64,000 nucleotides of DNA from Adineta steineri (lineage: Eukaryota > Rotifera > Eurotatoria > Adinetida > Adinetidae). The stretch lies in NCBI GenBank assembly GCA_905250115.1, contig CAJNOI010000044.1, positions 33,613-97,612 of the forward strand. Reading direction: 5' to 3'. The notes beneath the pieces are model-generated. The model was given only the letters and a program-made list of their open reading frames with translations. It searched no databases and had not been told where the DNA came from. Shown in pieces: positions 52,341 to 64,000 of the stretch (its first letter is position 1; each line of letters begins with the position of its first letter). The position numbers and the translations under genes were made by a program.

Positions 52341-54757
52341 CTAACTACTGCACGCAGCAATAAAGATGTTGAAGATGGCAAGAATGAATAATAGACACAT
52401 AACACAATTGTCTATATAATCAAGTTTATGTTGTTTGTATTGATCATTTAAATCGATTCGCATTACATACATCAGAACGACACCTAAAATACAAGATAAT
52501 ACAAAAAAATCAATTAGAAATTACAATTGTTTCAACTAAAAACTATTGGAATGTATAACAAATTCATTCTTTTTGATTAAAACTTAAACATAATAATTAA
52601 AAAAGTAAAATCCAATAAAACTAGAAAAATTGTTAAAATAGCTGGAAGTATAATAAGAAGTTGATCATAACGTGTCAAATTTGCCATTAAAGATGATGAT
52701 AATGGTAAATGATCGAGTGATGTGAAGAGAAATGTATACATTTGAACAAAGCCTAGAAACCGGGAAGGGAAGGTAGTAATAACTACTACTTATTTTGACG
52801 AAACGAAAGCAAAAGAATTAAATACTCAAACTCTTTAAAGAAAATAGAAAAATAAGATTTTAAACTTACCAATAGACGCACACATAAGGACAGAGACAAT
52901 ACCAAGTGTAACTTGAGTACCGTAGAATGGATGGTCACCACCTCGTTTGAGTACATGTTTTAATTGTACACTATTACTCATGATGATTATCTAAGAAATA
53001 TAAAATATAAAGTCAGTTATTCTTCTATATATTTTTTTTTCATTATCATTGATAATGTCGTAATTATTATTTTGATGTAACACAATTGCATCATATACTC
53101 AAAGATAGTACTGAAATGACGTCTAGGACTATTAATATCATAATCGTGACAAATATAAAATACGTGTCTATCTTTAGATTATTTTCAAACTTTATGTAAT
53201 ATGTCTATGTTTCTTACCAGTAGACACATTACAGTCATAGCTGTTTTTTTCATTGAATAAAATCGAGCATCTAATAAGACAGCAGGTGCTTGCTAGAATA
53301 CAAAACAAAACATCGATGTATAGGAATACCTAATAATATGCTTACACTTTTATCTTGAGCACGTAATGCTGTAGGTATATAACGTTTAACATCGAATCGA
53401 CGTCGTTCGGATTCCGATTCATGACGTTCTCGATCAATCATGGGAGACTAGATAAAAAACAAATATAATTAACACTTTAACATATATTTCTTTGTAAAAA
53501 TAATGTAATAGAAAAATAATATAGAAAATATTGTAATAAACAATTACCTGTGCCAATTCAATGCCGTGTTGATCGTCTAAAGACATTTTTCGTTTCTCTT
53601 CTCGCTATATATATATATGTAAATGAAGTGTGTCAAAGAAGAAAATCGTTGTCAATGTATATAATTTATCTATATAATCAATTAATATTAATTAAAAAAC
53701 ATGAATATCACCTGCTATTCTTTTTTTCTTTTTTTGTCAATCGTATCTGCTTTATTAATAATAAACAAACCACAAATAACAACTCGTTTTGTGATATCAA
53801 TATGTCAGTTAGCAGACGAATTCTCTTTTCTTACTAGCTTTATTACCCTTTGTGATTGATCACAATATCTTATATCAGTAGTGTGTAATATACAACAAAA
53901 GAGAAAACAATCTCAGTCTTATAAAGAAATGAGGCGGGAAAAAATATATGTATGTGCAAATGTGCGCCATTCGCGAAGGACAATCAGTAAAAGAGAAGAA
54001 AAAAAACCGAGAGAAAACGAGACAAGAGAAAAGAAAAGTACGTGTTGTACGTTGATGGTTCTTACATTTTTATATATATATGTGTACGAGAAGTAATGTG
54101 AAAGTAGTTATAATGAAAAATAAAATATCTTTTAAAAAATATTGCCTCCATGTGCTTCATCGTCTCGCTCGAACGAAATATGCTTTCACTATCTACCCCA
54201 ATTCGTTCTTTTTCGTTTTTTTTTTTCTTATACCAAATCCGAAACAAAGAAAAGACGAATCATGAATAGGTCGCTTAAACGTTATCATTATAACCTATAA
54301 TAATAGCTTCGTTTCGTCTTCAATGAGAAATGTGATGAATCAAGTCATTTATCATTTTTCAATAGAGAAATGTGGTCATATTCGAGGGTTTTGCCATTCT
54401 ATGATAAAATTATTTAAATATCGAAAAACTATTTTTTTTGCTTTTTGCGTTTTTGGTCGCAGCTGGTTAATTATACGTAATAACACTTACGAAATATTTG
54501 CTTTGACTTTCGATAATTTCAATATCATTTGGTATTTGTTTAGAAGTAGTCGGTGATGTATTTACTGGAAGTTTTTTTGAGTCTTGATCATTGACATTTA
54601 TCGGTGAAGTTCTTCGATCGGCAAAAAATATGTAACTATCAGGATATAATGTATCAGGATAATAAATTTTTGTTAAAAGATCAGAACGAATTGGACGATG
54701 AGATGTTGTTGAGGATGATTGTTTTTGATCTTCATCAATAGTAGATTGATTATTCAT
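52341..54757 (-). CDS. Ninjurin-family membrane protein
   Basis: Ninjurins are small membrane proteins; NINJ1 oligomerises to rupture the plasma membrane in lytic cell death and also acts in adhesion. Exons (minus) 54757-54491, 53604-53548, 53447-53346, 53292-53218, 52990-52870, 52752-52622 and 52483-52341, about 298 aa. The first 165 residues are a long polar cytoplasmic extension. The ninjurin core follows: amphipathic segment AVLLDARFYSMKKTAMTVMC and IIIMSNSVQLKHVLKRGG; TM1 YGTQVTLGIVSVLMCASIGF; TM2/loop LLIILPAILTIFLGVVLMYV; RIDLNDQYKQHKLDYIDN (family: YDLNNPAKHAKLDFLNN); last TM LLFILAIFNIFIAAC. An extra 20-residue stretch (SLDHLPLSSSLMANLTRYDQ) splits the usual hydrophobic hairpin. The last junction does not fit GT...AG in frame. 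Confidence 0.8.
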
Positions 54758-56169
54758 ATCGTTTAACGAGATTCGTACGTTGAATGAAACAAAACAAAAA
54801 TTATATACACGCGACGTTGGTTTTTAACTGAAAACGAAAAATAAATGGCATATGCAAGGTGCACATTAGAGGTTATTACGATCGTGAATAGGCAGTAACG
54901 AACACGCAAGACATTATTTGACTCTCCTTTTCGTTTTTTTCCTCTTCATTTCAGTCCCTCAACCGATGTACCACAACATGCAATAATATAAATGATGTGA
55001 CTACTACCTAAGTAATTTCTACGTGTCATATTTCTATATTATTCACATCAACCATTGATACAAGTTCTGTTTTTATCTTAAAATGAGTACGATTCATTTG
55101 CGTTAAATGATTTGTATGGAAAAGTTTTTTTATCATTTCATAAAGAAAAAAAAGAAAGTAAATATTATTACATAGATTTAAGTCAGGTAGTATGTAATTA
55201 CAAAATAAAAAACGAATACAATATTAGATAAATTTGCAGATTAGTACTGACATTGGCATTTAAATAGTCTATTGAATTTTGCTGATTTAAAAGCAGACAG
55301 AAATATTTGAGTATAATATCTTAATTTATTATGATCTAGACACGATTTTTGAAATTAAAAAGAATAATAATAATGAGAGTATATCAAAAATACATTGAAT
55401 AATAATCCTTTTGTAACAGTACACTATCACTCAAGGATGATGAAGTAATGTTTATAGACAAAAATTAAATCTGTTAAATCATCTTAGTGGTACAAGAATA
55501 AATAAAACATACTGAAATAGGTTTGATATATGGGTGTATGTGCATGCTATTATTGAGATAGCTATGACATAGAAATTGATGGTATTGTTTTTTCTGGTGC
55601 ACATAACTTGATTGATGCCTGCTGACAATTAGAGTAGTTCTTGATTTATCGATATGAGAGGATAAAAGTGGATCCTTGCAAATATGAATAGATTTATCAA
55701 TATGTATGCAAAAATCCAGTGTACTTGATCTATTAAAGTCTATCGTGAATCATTTAAATAATTGATCTGTTTTAATTTGTTTTGATCATCTCGTTTCCCT
55801 TATTTGTGATACTTTGTCATGAACAGTTAATAATGAAAGCTTTGGTATGATGATCTTTTGAAGAGAAATTAAACATATGAATTCTTATTATGTTTGATTT
55901 AGTTTAACAGATTTACTAAGAACTTATAACTTGTTTTGATCCGAAGCCGAAAAACCGTTGGCTTAGAAACATATGTACTTTCAATGAAGTAGTAAGAAAT
56001 GTACTATAAACAAATCTGTGTAGCAAAAGAAGGACGTTATGCTCTACACGAGTTATATCCTTGTCAACTATGATGTCAATTATTTCAGTTCACGTTTATT
56101 TATTCTAGACAAAAATTCAATGTTAGCTTCTTAATTCATTTTATTATGATTTCCTCCTTATCTCATTAA
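54758..56169. other. AT-rich spacer upstream of ninjurin gene
   Basis: Should contain the ninjurin promoter. No gene, RNA or conserved element recognised up to the hAT MITE. Confidence 0.5.
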
Positions 56170-56349
56170 CAGAGGTGCAGAATCTTCCCAAAAACCAAAA
56201 ATTTCCCCCCCTGGAAAAGTTTTTTCGAAAATTTCCCCGAAGTAAATTTTCCCCAGAATTGTCAAAAATTTCCCCGAAAAATGCAGTTTTTAAAACATTT
56301 GTCCCCTCCCCCCCGGCCGGGGGCGCACGAGGAAGATTCTGCACCTCTG
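56170..56349. mobile_element. hAT-type MITE
   Basis: 180 bp with perfect 19-bp terminal inverted repeats: cagaggtgcagaatcttcc at the left, ggaagattctgcacctctg at the right. It is flanked by a perfect 8-bp direct repeat ctcattaa (56162-56169 and 56350-56357). An 8-bp duplication and a CAG(A/G)GGTG-like start are the marks of hAT elements. The interior has repeated tttccccgaa-type blocks and a GC-rich ccccccggccgggggc. The overlapping ORFs on both strands are by-products of this composition. Its intact ends suggest a fairly recent insertion. Confidence 0.92.
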
Positions 56350-56626
56350 CTCATTAATATAAAAATTGAATACTTTCGTTCTCTGTCTTTTTTTCCGCAC
56401 ATGAATTAGAATTATTAATATGCACACATGAAAAGGTATCGATTTAATTTAATAAATGAATCAACAATGTTTTTTTTTTATTTTAGTTCAATTAATAAGA
56501 ATGTTTTCCGAAAAAAGAAAAGGCAGGCTAAGCCCATTGATATTTAGAAAAAAAAGTATGCGTCATTGCACAGCAAATAATCGCAATATGTTAATAGAAA
56601 AAAAAAAAGTCAAATCGTAGAAATAT
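56350..56626. other. ACADM 3' flank
   Basis: Short AT-rich stretch between the hAT MITE and the ACADM stop codon; likely 3' UTR. Confidence 0.5.
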
Positions 56627-58913
56627 TTATGAAGCTACTGATTTAGCACGTGAAAGAATTTCACGCGAAATAATTAAACGTTGAACTTGAGATGTACCTT
56701 CATAAATCTATAAATAAAATAAATATTAACTTCGTTATCATTCAATCTAAAAAATGTATATACTTGGAAGATTTTAGCATCTCGCATAAGTTTTTCAACA
56801 GGATATTCACTATTAAATCCATTACCACCAAATATCTAAAAACAACAAAAATATAAGATATTTTTTAATAAAATTTAAATTTTTCTTACTTGTACAGCAT
56901 CGGTTGCTGATTTATTAGCAACATCAGATGCTAATGCTTTTGCTATTGATGCATAATATGTATTTTTACCACCGTTATCAACTTGCCACGCAGCTTTATG
57001 TGTAACTAAACGTGCTGATTCAATTCCAATAGCCATTTCAGCAAGCATAAAAGCGATAGCTTGATGTTCAGCTATAAATTTGCCCATAGTTTTTCGTTGT
57101 AATGAATATTGCGTTGCTTCATCCATTGCACGACGAGCAAGACCAATTGCACCAGCAGCAACAGGTGGACGTGTTTTATCAAATACTAACATTGCAACTT
57201 TAAAACCTTCACCTTCTTTACCAAGAACATTAGCTGCGGGTACGCGCATATCTTCAAATGTAAGACCACGTGTATCTGAAGCTCGTTGACCCATATTCCA
57301 TTCCTTAAAAATAATTGACTTAAGTTTTTAATATAATTGACAAAAAATTAGAATTTACTTTTCGACCTCGTGTCAAACCAGGATTTTCAGCTTCAATAGC
57401 AAATGCAGTAAATGCTTTACTAGCAGGTGCTTTTGGATCAGAATTAGTACGAGCCAAAAGGAAAAACCAATTAGCTACGCCTAAACATTCAATTTTGTTT
57501 CCTCTATTAAAAGGATTCAATAAAATCTTGTTATAATTTACCTCCATTAGTAATCCACATTTTTTGCTAAAAAATTTCATCAATGTTAATACAAAATAGA
57601 AAGAATATATATCTAATTTAATACGTACTCCATTGACAATATATTCATCACCTTTTTTTTCTGCTTTTGTTTTAATACCAGCAACATCTGAGCCAGCACC
57701 TGGTTCAGTTACACAATATCCCTAAAACAATTAAATATAAACAAAAATTTCAATCTGTATTATATACTTACACACATTAATGGTTCCTCAATTAATCGTC
57801 CTAAAAATCTCTTTTTTTGTTCATCATTACCAGCAACAATAACTGGAGCCATCTAAAAACAAACCAGTCAATAATTCAATAAATTCAAAAAACTTTAATT
57901 TACTCCAAGTGAATTTGCTTCAAGAGCGGTTTGAATTCCAGTACAACTATATAAAATAAAACTATATATAAATGAATATTGATATTTAATTTACCCATAG
58001 GCTAATTCTTCTGTAACAACACATGAATCAAGAATACCAAGTCCCAAACCGCCTAGATAAATAAACAAATAAATTTCGGAAATATTCTCAAGGAAAACAA
58101 ACCATATTTTGTTGGTATATGCATATTCATTAAACCAAGTGCATGAGCTTTTTTCACAATTGGCCATGGATACTAAAAGAATATCAATAAAATTCAATCG
58201 AAATGAAAGGTTTTCTTCTAGTGCGAGTTTTGCCTGCGATTGATCCAGGTAGAATTTGATAAGCTTTACCGAATTATACGCTCAGATTCTCTATAGATGG
58301 CACTGTTGAAAGCTTGAAAACTTTACTTTTGTCTATAGACAATCTGAGCACACCATTCGATAGGGTTCAACAAATTCCTGCTTAGGACGTGAATGGAACA
58401 CATACCTGGACAAATCGCACGTAATCGTGTATTTTTAAAAAAATACTTAGCAAGGGCAACTTGACCGCATTTTTGGGTTCGGATCTACCTGTTCGTTATT
58501 ATTAACTTAATTTTCAAAGAGACCTGTTTTTATTCTTTCTGAGTAAATTTTCTCAATCATTATATTTCTTATTTGAATTATTTTTACCTCTCCTGTCTTA
58601 TCATAATGTGCAGCAACTGGTATAATTTCTTCTTTAGTAAATTTTCTTGCTAATTGTTGCATTTCTTTTTGTTCGGCACTCAATTCTTTAATAACAAAAA
58701 ATAAAATTATATCAAACAATATTCTTTTCTACATACCAAAATTAAGACCACCAGCTGATTTTTCTTCTCCCAATGATGCTTCATTATGTGATTGTCGAAA
58801 TTGTTGTAAGGATAATCTCTAGAAATTTGAAAATAAAATTTCTTTGATTTAATTGTTTTTCATCTCACCACTGATGATGGAATTTTCGATAATAGAGCTT
58901 TTGAATGTTTCAT
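56627..58913 (-). CDS. ACADM: Medium-chain acyl-CoA dehydrogenase, mitochondrial
   Basis: FAD enzyme of mitochondrial beta-oxidation, converting medium-chain acyl-CoA to trans-2-enoyl-CoA with ETF as acceptor. Exons (minus) 58913-58869, 58818-58737, 58685-58588, 58172-58103, 58052-57995, 57946-57904, 57852-57772, 57721-57629, 57566-57542, 57480-57359, 57303-56890, 56835-56764 and 56707-56627; 427 aa. The first 30 residues are Ser/Lys/Arg-rich, as in a mitochondrial presequence. Then [102 protein letters not shown] and the catalytic base Glu404 in [12 protein letters not shown], the position used by MCAD/SCAD. Head-to-head with TOM70. Confidence 0.95.
58280..58349. repeat. 70-bp hairpin in ACADM intron
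   Basis: gctcagattctctataga at the left and tctatagacaatctgagc at the right are inverted repeats with one mismatch over 18 bp. It lies in the 415-bp intron 58173-58587, much longer than the other ACADM introns, so the intron was probably lengthened by insertion. Confidence 0.6.
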
Positions 58914-59141
58914 GATTGCTAATATTAAATACAAACGACACGAAAAAACTAGTCAAAAGAAACTTTGTACCCTAAAGTATAAACGCTAAACAATGGATAA
59001 CCAATCATTTTATTCAAAATTTTATCAAATTTTATTGGTTAATCTTCATACCAATTGATACGACCTTCAAGTAAAGGTGTATTTTATACATTCAATTTTT
59101 AGATACTTTAGTTTTTTTTTCTTCAAATATCTAACGTTTTA
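58914..59141. promoter_or_regulatory. Bidirectional promoter, ACADM / TOM70
   Basis: Only 228 bp separate the divergent start codons of two nuclear-encoded mitochondrial proteins, so a shared promoter region is likely. AT-rich, no TATA motif or nuclear respiratory factor site could be called by eye. Confidence 0.55.
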
Positions 59142-61996
59142 ATGGCATCATATTTACGCACAGTTGCAGGAAGTTCACCATCAAGTGTTAATTCAAATAG
59201 TCCAACAAATGATTTAGGCAAACGTATAGCAAAATGGGCTTTAATTATTGGAGTACCGACAGCAGTTTGCGTTGCTGCCTATCTTGTATATCGACAACAA
59301 CAAGATCAAGCAAAAAAAACAGCTAATAGACAATCTTCTTTACCTACACCATTGTCTAACACTAGTGGAAATACAACGAATACATTAGAAAATCGACCAA
59401 AAGTAACAATTAAATTTCTTTTTAATTGAAAAATTAAATTGTTCTTTTGATTCATAGGATCGTTTAACTTTAGCTATGGAATTAAAAAATGAAGGCAATA
59501 TTAAATATCGTGAACATAAATTTGATGAAGCTATTGATTATTATACAAGTAGAAAATATTCGAATTATTTATTGTATTTCTTCATATTTTAATTTTTTAC
59601 AGAAGCTATTGAAACTTGTCCATCGGAATCACTTGAAGAACTTTCACAATTTTATCAAAATCGTGCAGCTACTTGGGAATCACTGGTATGATTTCTATAC
59701 TCATGATTTTTTTTTCGAATGAAATGAATTCTTTAGAAAAATTATGATAAAGTTATTGAAGATTGCTCAAAAGCTATTGAACTTAATGCTAAATACATTA
59801 AATGTATCCAACGACGTGCTCGTGCAGCTGAAACAATTGGAAATTTTGAATTAGCTCTCGAAGGTTTGTTTAACAAAGATCTATTTTTGGTAGATAAAAA
59901 ATGTCATGACTTTTGTTATATCAGTAATATTAGAACGAGTAAATAGATCTGTTTCCGTTACAAAAGTTTTCATTCCATACGAGATCATTGATAGCTTATC
60001 TAGTTATCAATACATGAACTTGAATATTAATTTCCTAAATAATATATATATATATTTCATTATAAAATAATCAGCTCATATTTCATGACAATTATAAAAA
60101 TACAAACAAGATCAGGATTTTTTTCAATTTTATCAAGGTCCTTAAGTCTACTATAAAAAGTCTATTTTACACCTTATTTCCTTCTTCCGATATTAAACAA
60201 AAGATTATTTATAAATACGACGTCATGAGTTTAATTGTATTTTTATGGTTATCATGAAACATAGATTGATCAGTGTTTTATCTAGATTTTTTTCTTCCGA
60301 GAGGGCGATAGTGATTTCCGGGAGGCAAAATACATAGTATAAGCATGAAAATTGCAATTTTCGGGAAGGTGCCGCCATCTCTGCCCTCCCTCTAGATCAG
60401 TCACTGAGACTGATTATGGATAGAATGTTTCATATTTTATTATTTTCTATAGATTATTCAACAGTATGCTTTCTTGATTCATATCAACCAGCATATATAA
60501 TGGCTGCTGATAAAGTTCTTACCGAACTAGCTAAACGTTATATTGAAACTTTACCTGAAGTAAGCTAAAAATTCTTTTTACAATAGATTATAATGAGATT
60601 TGTTTATAAGAGTACTGCTGAATTATCTAAAGATTATGTTCGTACATCGCTCAATGAATTTGAAGATGATCCAACATTAAGCCAACTATTTATGAATGAA
60701 GTTCGTACTACGCAACCAGAAAGTCCATTAGCACATGCTTATGAAGCATTTGAACAAGGTCGTTTCACTGATATACCATCATTATGTACACAAGAACTTG
60801 ATCTAGAGAATTCATCACTATATGAATTACAAACTTTATTATTTCGTGGTTCAATCTATTTACTTATGGGTAATTATACAGAAGCCATAGCTGATTTTGA
60901 TAGTGTTATTAATAATTCAAATGCTACAGAAAAGGTAATTACAAAATATTCATTATTATTTTCCATGAAAGAAAATTTTCAAAATTTTAGTTAAAACTCA
61001 ATGCTGAATTAAAACGTGCTAATACAAAAATTCATCAACGTGATCTTGAAGGAGCTCTCTATGAATATGATCAATGTATTAGAAATCATCCAAATGAATG
61101 TTCACCACGTGTTCATCGTGGAATGGTTTGTTCTATTAAGAAGTTTATTTTTCTATAAATAAATTTTCTTTTCTCTGATTATTTAAGCTTAAAACATTAT
61201 TAGAAAGTTATTCTGAAGCTCATGATGATTTCAATGAAGCACTTAATATCTCTCCAACAAATCTTCGTGCTAAATATCAAAAACTAATAAACGACGCAAA
61301 AATTGGTGCTAAAGAAAATCGACCAGAACGTGTTGAACAAGCATTAGCTAGTTTTGAAGAATATTATGATACATGTAAACAAGATATTTATTACGCTCTT
61401 GCATTAACATCGGTAAATAATAACTTGGAAAGGGTCAAAAAAAAGCCTACATATATTTTTAATTATTTAGTGTTATTTGGATAATGATCGTAAAGATAAA
61501 GCACTTCAATATTTAAATAGATTTGTTAAAGAAATTCCAGATAATCCAACATTAATGGCACTTAAAGCGTATGTAAAAGATCTATAAATCACAATTTTGA
61601 CTGACTGTTTATTTGTTTAGTAATTGTTTAATGTCGAGTGATCCATCGAATAATGCTGATGCTGAAAGACTTTTTACTGAAGCTCTTCAAGTTGATCCTT
61701 CCAATGAAACTGTTCTAACAATGTTTGCTATATTTAAATGCAACCAGTTCGTTTAATTTCTACTTTTTGTCTTTTAAATATTTAATTCTTTGATTAGAAA
61801 TCAATTTGAGGAAGCTGCAAAATTATATGAACGTGCAATTCAATGTACACGTGGTGATGAAAAACTTCTACAATATGCTGCATTACTCTATGCTATTCGA
61901 GCTCAAGGTCGAGCGATTAAACGTCTTAATCTAAATTTTCCAGGTGGTTTTCCACAAGCTGGTGCATTACCTAATTGGATGGGTGGTATGGCTTAG
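59142..61996 (+). CDS. TOMM70: Mitochondrial import receptor TOM70
   Basis: Outer-membrane receptor that takes Hsp70/Hsp90-delivered carrier preproteins and passes them to TOM40. Exons 59142-59402, 59458-59548, 59603-59685, 59737-59863, 60453-60559, 60587-60934, 60991-61125, 61188-61412, 61471-61568, 61621-61746 and 61798-61996 give 599 aa, as in animals. Residues about 32-50 (WALIIGVPTAVCVAAYLVY) form the N-terminal signal-anchor. TPRs follow: LTLAMELKNEGNIKYREHKF starts the clamp TPR domain that binds the chaperone EEVD tails; further TPRs at LYEYDQCIRNHPNECSPRVH, SEAHDDFNEALNISPTNLRA and FEEAAKLYERAIQCTRGDEK. The end GGFPQAGALPNWMGGMA is Gly/Met-rich. The junction 61746/61798 uses a gttcgt donor and gives NQNQFEEAAK. 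Confidence 0.94.
60265..60412. mobile_element. Degenerate MITE-like insert in TOM70 intron
   Basis: A GC-richer block in the 589-bp intron 59864-60452. Imperfect inverted ends (gatcagtg...tctaga and tctagatcagtcactga), paired gagggcgata / ctctgccctcc segments, and a perfect 16-bp palindrome gaaaattgcaattttc at about 60347-60362. All other TOM70 introns are 26-63 bp, so this one was probably expanded by insertion. Confidence 0.45.
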
Positions 61997-64000
61997 AAAA
62001 GCAAAGCATACTATAATTGTTATAATGTCTTAATTGGTTTTCTTTCCGAGTGTAGCACATTCTTTCAACAAAAAACTATTCTACATTTGTTTTTTGCTAT
62101 TATAAAATTTTGTTTCTTTTTTTTTGATATGTGATTATAAACAAGAACAAAAAAAAACATATTTGTGAACATTATTTAAATGAATAAGATAAGAAAATTT
62201 ACATCGAAATAACTACTGTTGAATCTTTAATTAGAATGTAATATCATTAAGATCTATAAAGATTATTATTTGAAGAAGCATCCATGTCTAGAATATTCTT
62301 TTGATATAAAATAACCTATTTTTATCATAACAGAACATAAGAATGCATAATTGAAATGTCTATATTTATAATAAAATGCTTTTTCATTGAACATATGTTA
62401 CTTAATTTGAAATTTTATAAACAATTAATTGTTTAATGAATTCAAACAATCAAGCAGAATTTATCTAGTTAAAATATTTCCAGATTTTCAGATGGACACG
62501 ATTAACTATCTTTTTTTTTGTCTATAACTAAAACAAAAAAAAAATATGGTCTAGATTTTCACACTAAGAATAAAACTGATATAATCTCGTCTAAAGATTT
62601 TTACTATGATAAGATGCTTTGTAAGCAGGAAATAGACTTATAGGCTATAGTACTTTAGAAAAAAAATGTCCGTTTAATAATGAATGAACTATTTTTTCAA
62701 TTTGTAGAGTAAAATATAGGAACTTGAGTAAATTTATTTTCTCATGTGTATCGAGAGAAAAAAAGAAATCGGAGTAAATATATTTAAAAGCTTTTGGCAC
62801 ATTGTCGATATTGTCATAATATGCTTTTAAAAAAAAGGACATGTTTTCAAGTAATTATGGAAATCATGTAATATTCGCTTTTAGAAAAATTTACATTAAG
62901 TTTTACATATTTTAATAGAATTGTTGAAAAACTAATTTGATAGTAACATTCTTGTTAAATGACTTTAATAGACAAGCGTACAGCGTTAATTATTTCGGAA
63001 ATGCGAACAAGCATGTACGTTTTTTATTCTAGTAAGCTTTATGAATTTCCGTTCAAGCGTAAATGTGTTTATATCTGCCTCTTTTTCTCCTTCTCTATCT
63101 TTTTGATGGTCGACAACGGAAGTGACACTGTAAAGTACATTGGACGGATGTATGCACCCACAATTCAATCGTTACATGCGTGCAATGTGCGTGCTAAGTC
63201 GATTGAACGGCCTGAGTATGTCCCATGGGACGCTACAAAAACCAACAAATAAGTACAACAATAATATGTTTCTTCTCCTTCTTTCCCATAAGTATACGTG
63301 CTTTTCATAAGTATCTCTTTGGCAATCAGATAAAGTCATCATATACATAATGCTTTAGGCATAAAATTAATTCTGTTGTTTATATTATAATATAAGTCAG
63401 GTGTATTAGAAACTACGTAGCACTAATGAACAGTAATTACTCTTATATATACAATAGAGTTTTATTTGACATTATATAAAACATACCATTAAATTTTTTT
63501 TTGGAATTAATGTTTCCAGGCGAATAGTTAATCCTCTGACATATTCATGCTACGTCTTTTCTCACACTTTTTTCCACTTGGATTCGCTTTTTCACTCGTT
63601 CTTTTCTTCTTCTTCTTCTGCTTCTGCCTCTTCTACTTCTACTTCTTATAAGTTTTTCTTATATTTAATAATTTCGGGAACGTGAATTATGTTCATGTGC
63701 TATTGTATGCGGTAGTAGGACCATCAGCGACAGATTGTGTTCGTTCATGTCTTCTCCTTTGCGACATGCAAAAGAATAGAGAGAGGGAGAAGAAGAAAGA
63801 ATGACTTAGTAACCTCCTCTTCGCCTGCTATGTCGTCTATTTCAGTATTTTCTCAAGCAAGGAAGTTTTGCAACAAACTATCCTTTTCTTCTTAGTGTCT
63901 GTCATACAATGAGACAGAAAAGCAAGGGAGAGGGAGAGAGAGAACTAGGGAGAAAACGAAAGGAGAAGAAAATATATAGAGAGACAAATGGTTAACTAGA
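61997..64000. other. Gene-free 3' end of window
   Basis: TOM70 3' UTR, then AT-rich spacer. From about 63580 there are (CTT)n/(CTTCTG)n and GAGA-rich tracts to the window edge. The plus ORF 62959-63252 (97 codons) has a hydrophobic stretch but no recognisable domain and no codon bias; it is not annotated as a gene. The purine/pyrimidine tracts could belong to a promoter of a gene beyond the window. Confidence 0.5.

Noticed and set aside
53550..54265. Plus- and minus-strand ORFs within the ninjurin intron
   Set aside because: Intronic, repeat-like Lys/Arg/Glu composition, no domain.
56144..56357. ORFs over the hAT MITE on both strands
   Set aside because: The GC-rich MITE interior lacks stops by composition; repeated FPPLEKF/GEIFDNSG-like strings mirror the internal repeats and inverted ends.
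57080..57289. 69-codon plus-strand ORF
   Set aside because: Antisense of the large ACADM exon.
62959..63252. 97-codon plus-strand ORF
   Set aside because: Some balanced composition near its end, but no recognisable domain, no splice context and no codon bias; left unannotated.

Overview
This window is AT-rich animal nuclear DNA. Genes have many short introns (mostly 47-65 bp, GT...AG), long AT-rich spacers, and small degenerate transposon pieces. The proteins are animal: CLASP, SMARCB1, CRMP/dihydropyrimidinase, ninjurin, alpha-1,3-fucosyltransferase, medium-chain acyl-CoA dehydrogenase, TOM70 and choline-phosphate cytidylyltransferase. Two lineage-flavoured modules point to a bdelloid rotifer: an N-terminal B-box of the type reiterated in bdelloid gene families, and NLR/ribonuclease-inhibitor-like LRR genes built of one 84-bp exon per repeat. 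That assignment is an inference from sequence style; no database search was possible.

Layout. 1-13 kb is nearly gene-free: a 52-bp-period minisatellite (1-~1000), a pair of inverted-repeat arms (3765-4390 and 11040-11830), a MITE (5655-5982), an orphan exon-like fragment (7150-7338), one real gene (B-box/FG/RanBP domain, 7992-9352) and a hairpin-rich GC island (9866-10035). 13.4-16.7 kb is an LRR gene whose introns are themselves almost all translatable. 18.8-23.3 kb carries two minus-strand genes, a GT10 fucosyltransferase (with a 100-N scaffold gap flanked by a duplicated 47 bp, probably an assembly artefact) and PCYT1. 24.1-27.9 kb is a plus-strand CRMP/dihydropyrimidinase gene with two alternative first exons and a nested antisense single-pass membrane protein ORF. 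32.1-33.0 kb is a small neuropeptide precursor. 34.5-44.8 kb is the large CLASP gene (about 30 exons, minus), with an internal alternative first exon. 46.2-47.8 kb is SMARCB1 (minus). 48.7-51.5 kb is an F-box/LRR gene (plus). 52.3-54.8 kb is a ninjurin-family gene (minus). A hAT-type MITE with 8-bp target-site duplication lies at 56.2 kb. 56.6-58.9 kb is ACADM (minus), head-to-head with TOM70 (59.1-62.0 kb, plus) over only 228 bp.

There is no operon or gene cluster of one shared pathway; the genes are ordinary cell-biology genes with lineage-specific modules among them. The most unusual items are the short Trp-amide neuropeptide precursor, the LRR gene with stop-free 60-nt introns, the B-box/FG/RanBP fusion, and a CRMP-like protein that keeps all visible dihydropyrimidinase metal ligands. 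Splice sites below were placed by eye from GT/AG, reading phase and family similarity; exon sums were checked for frame.
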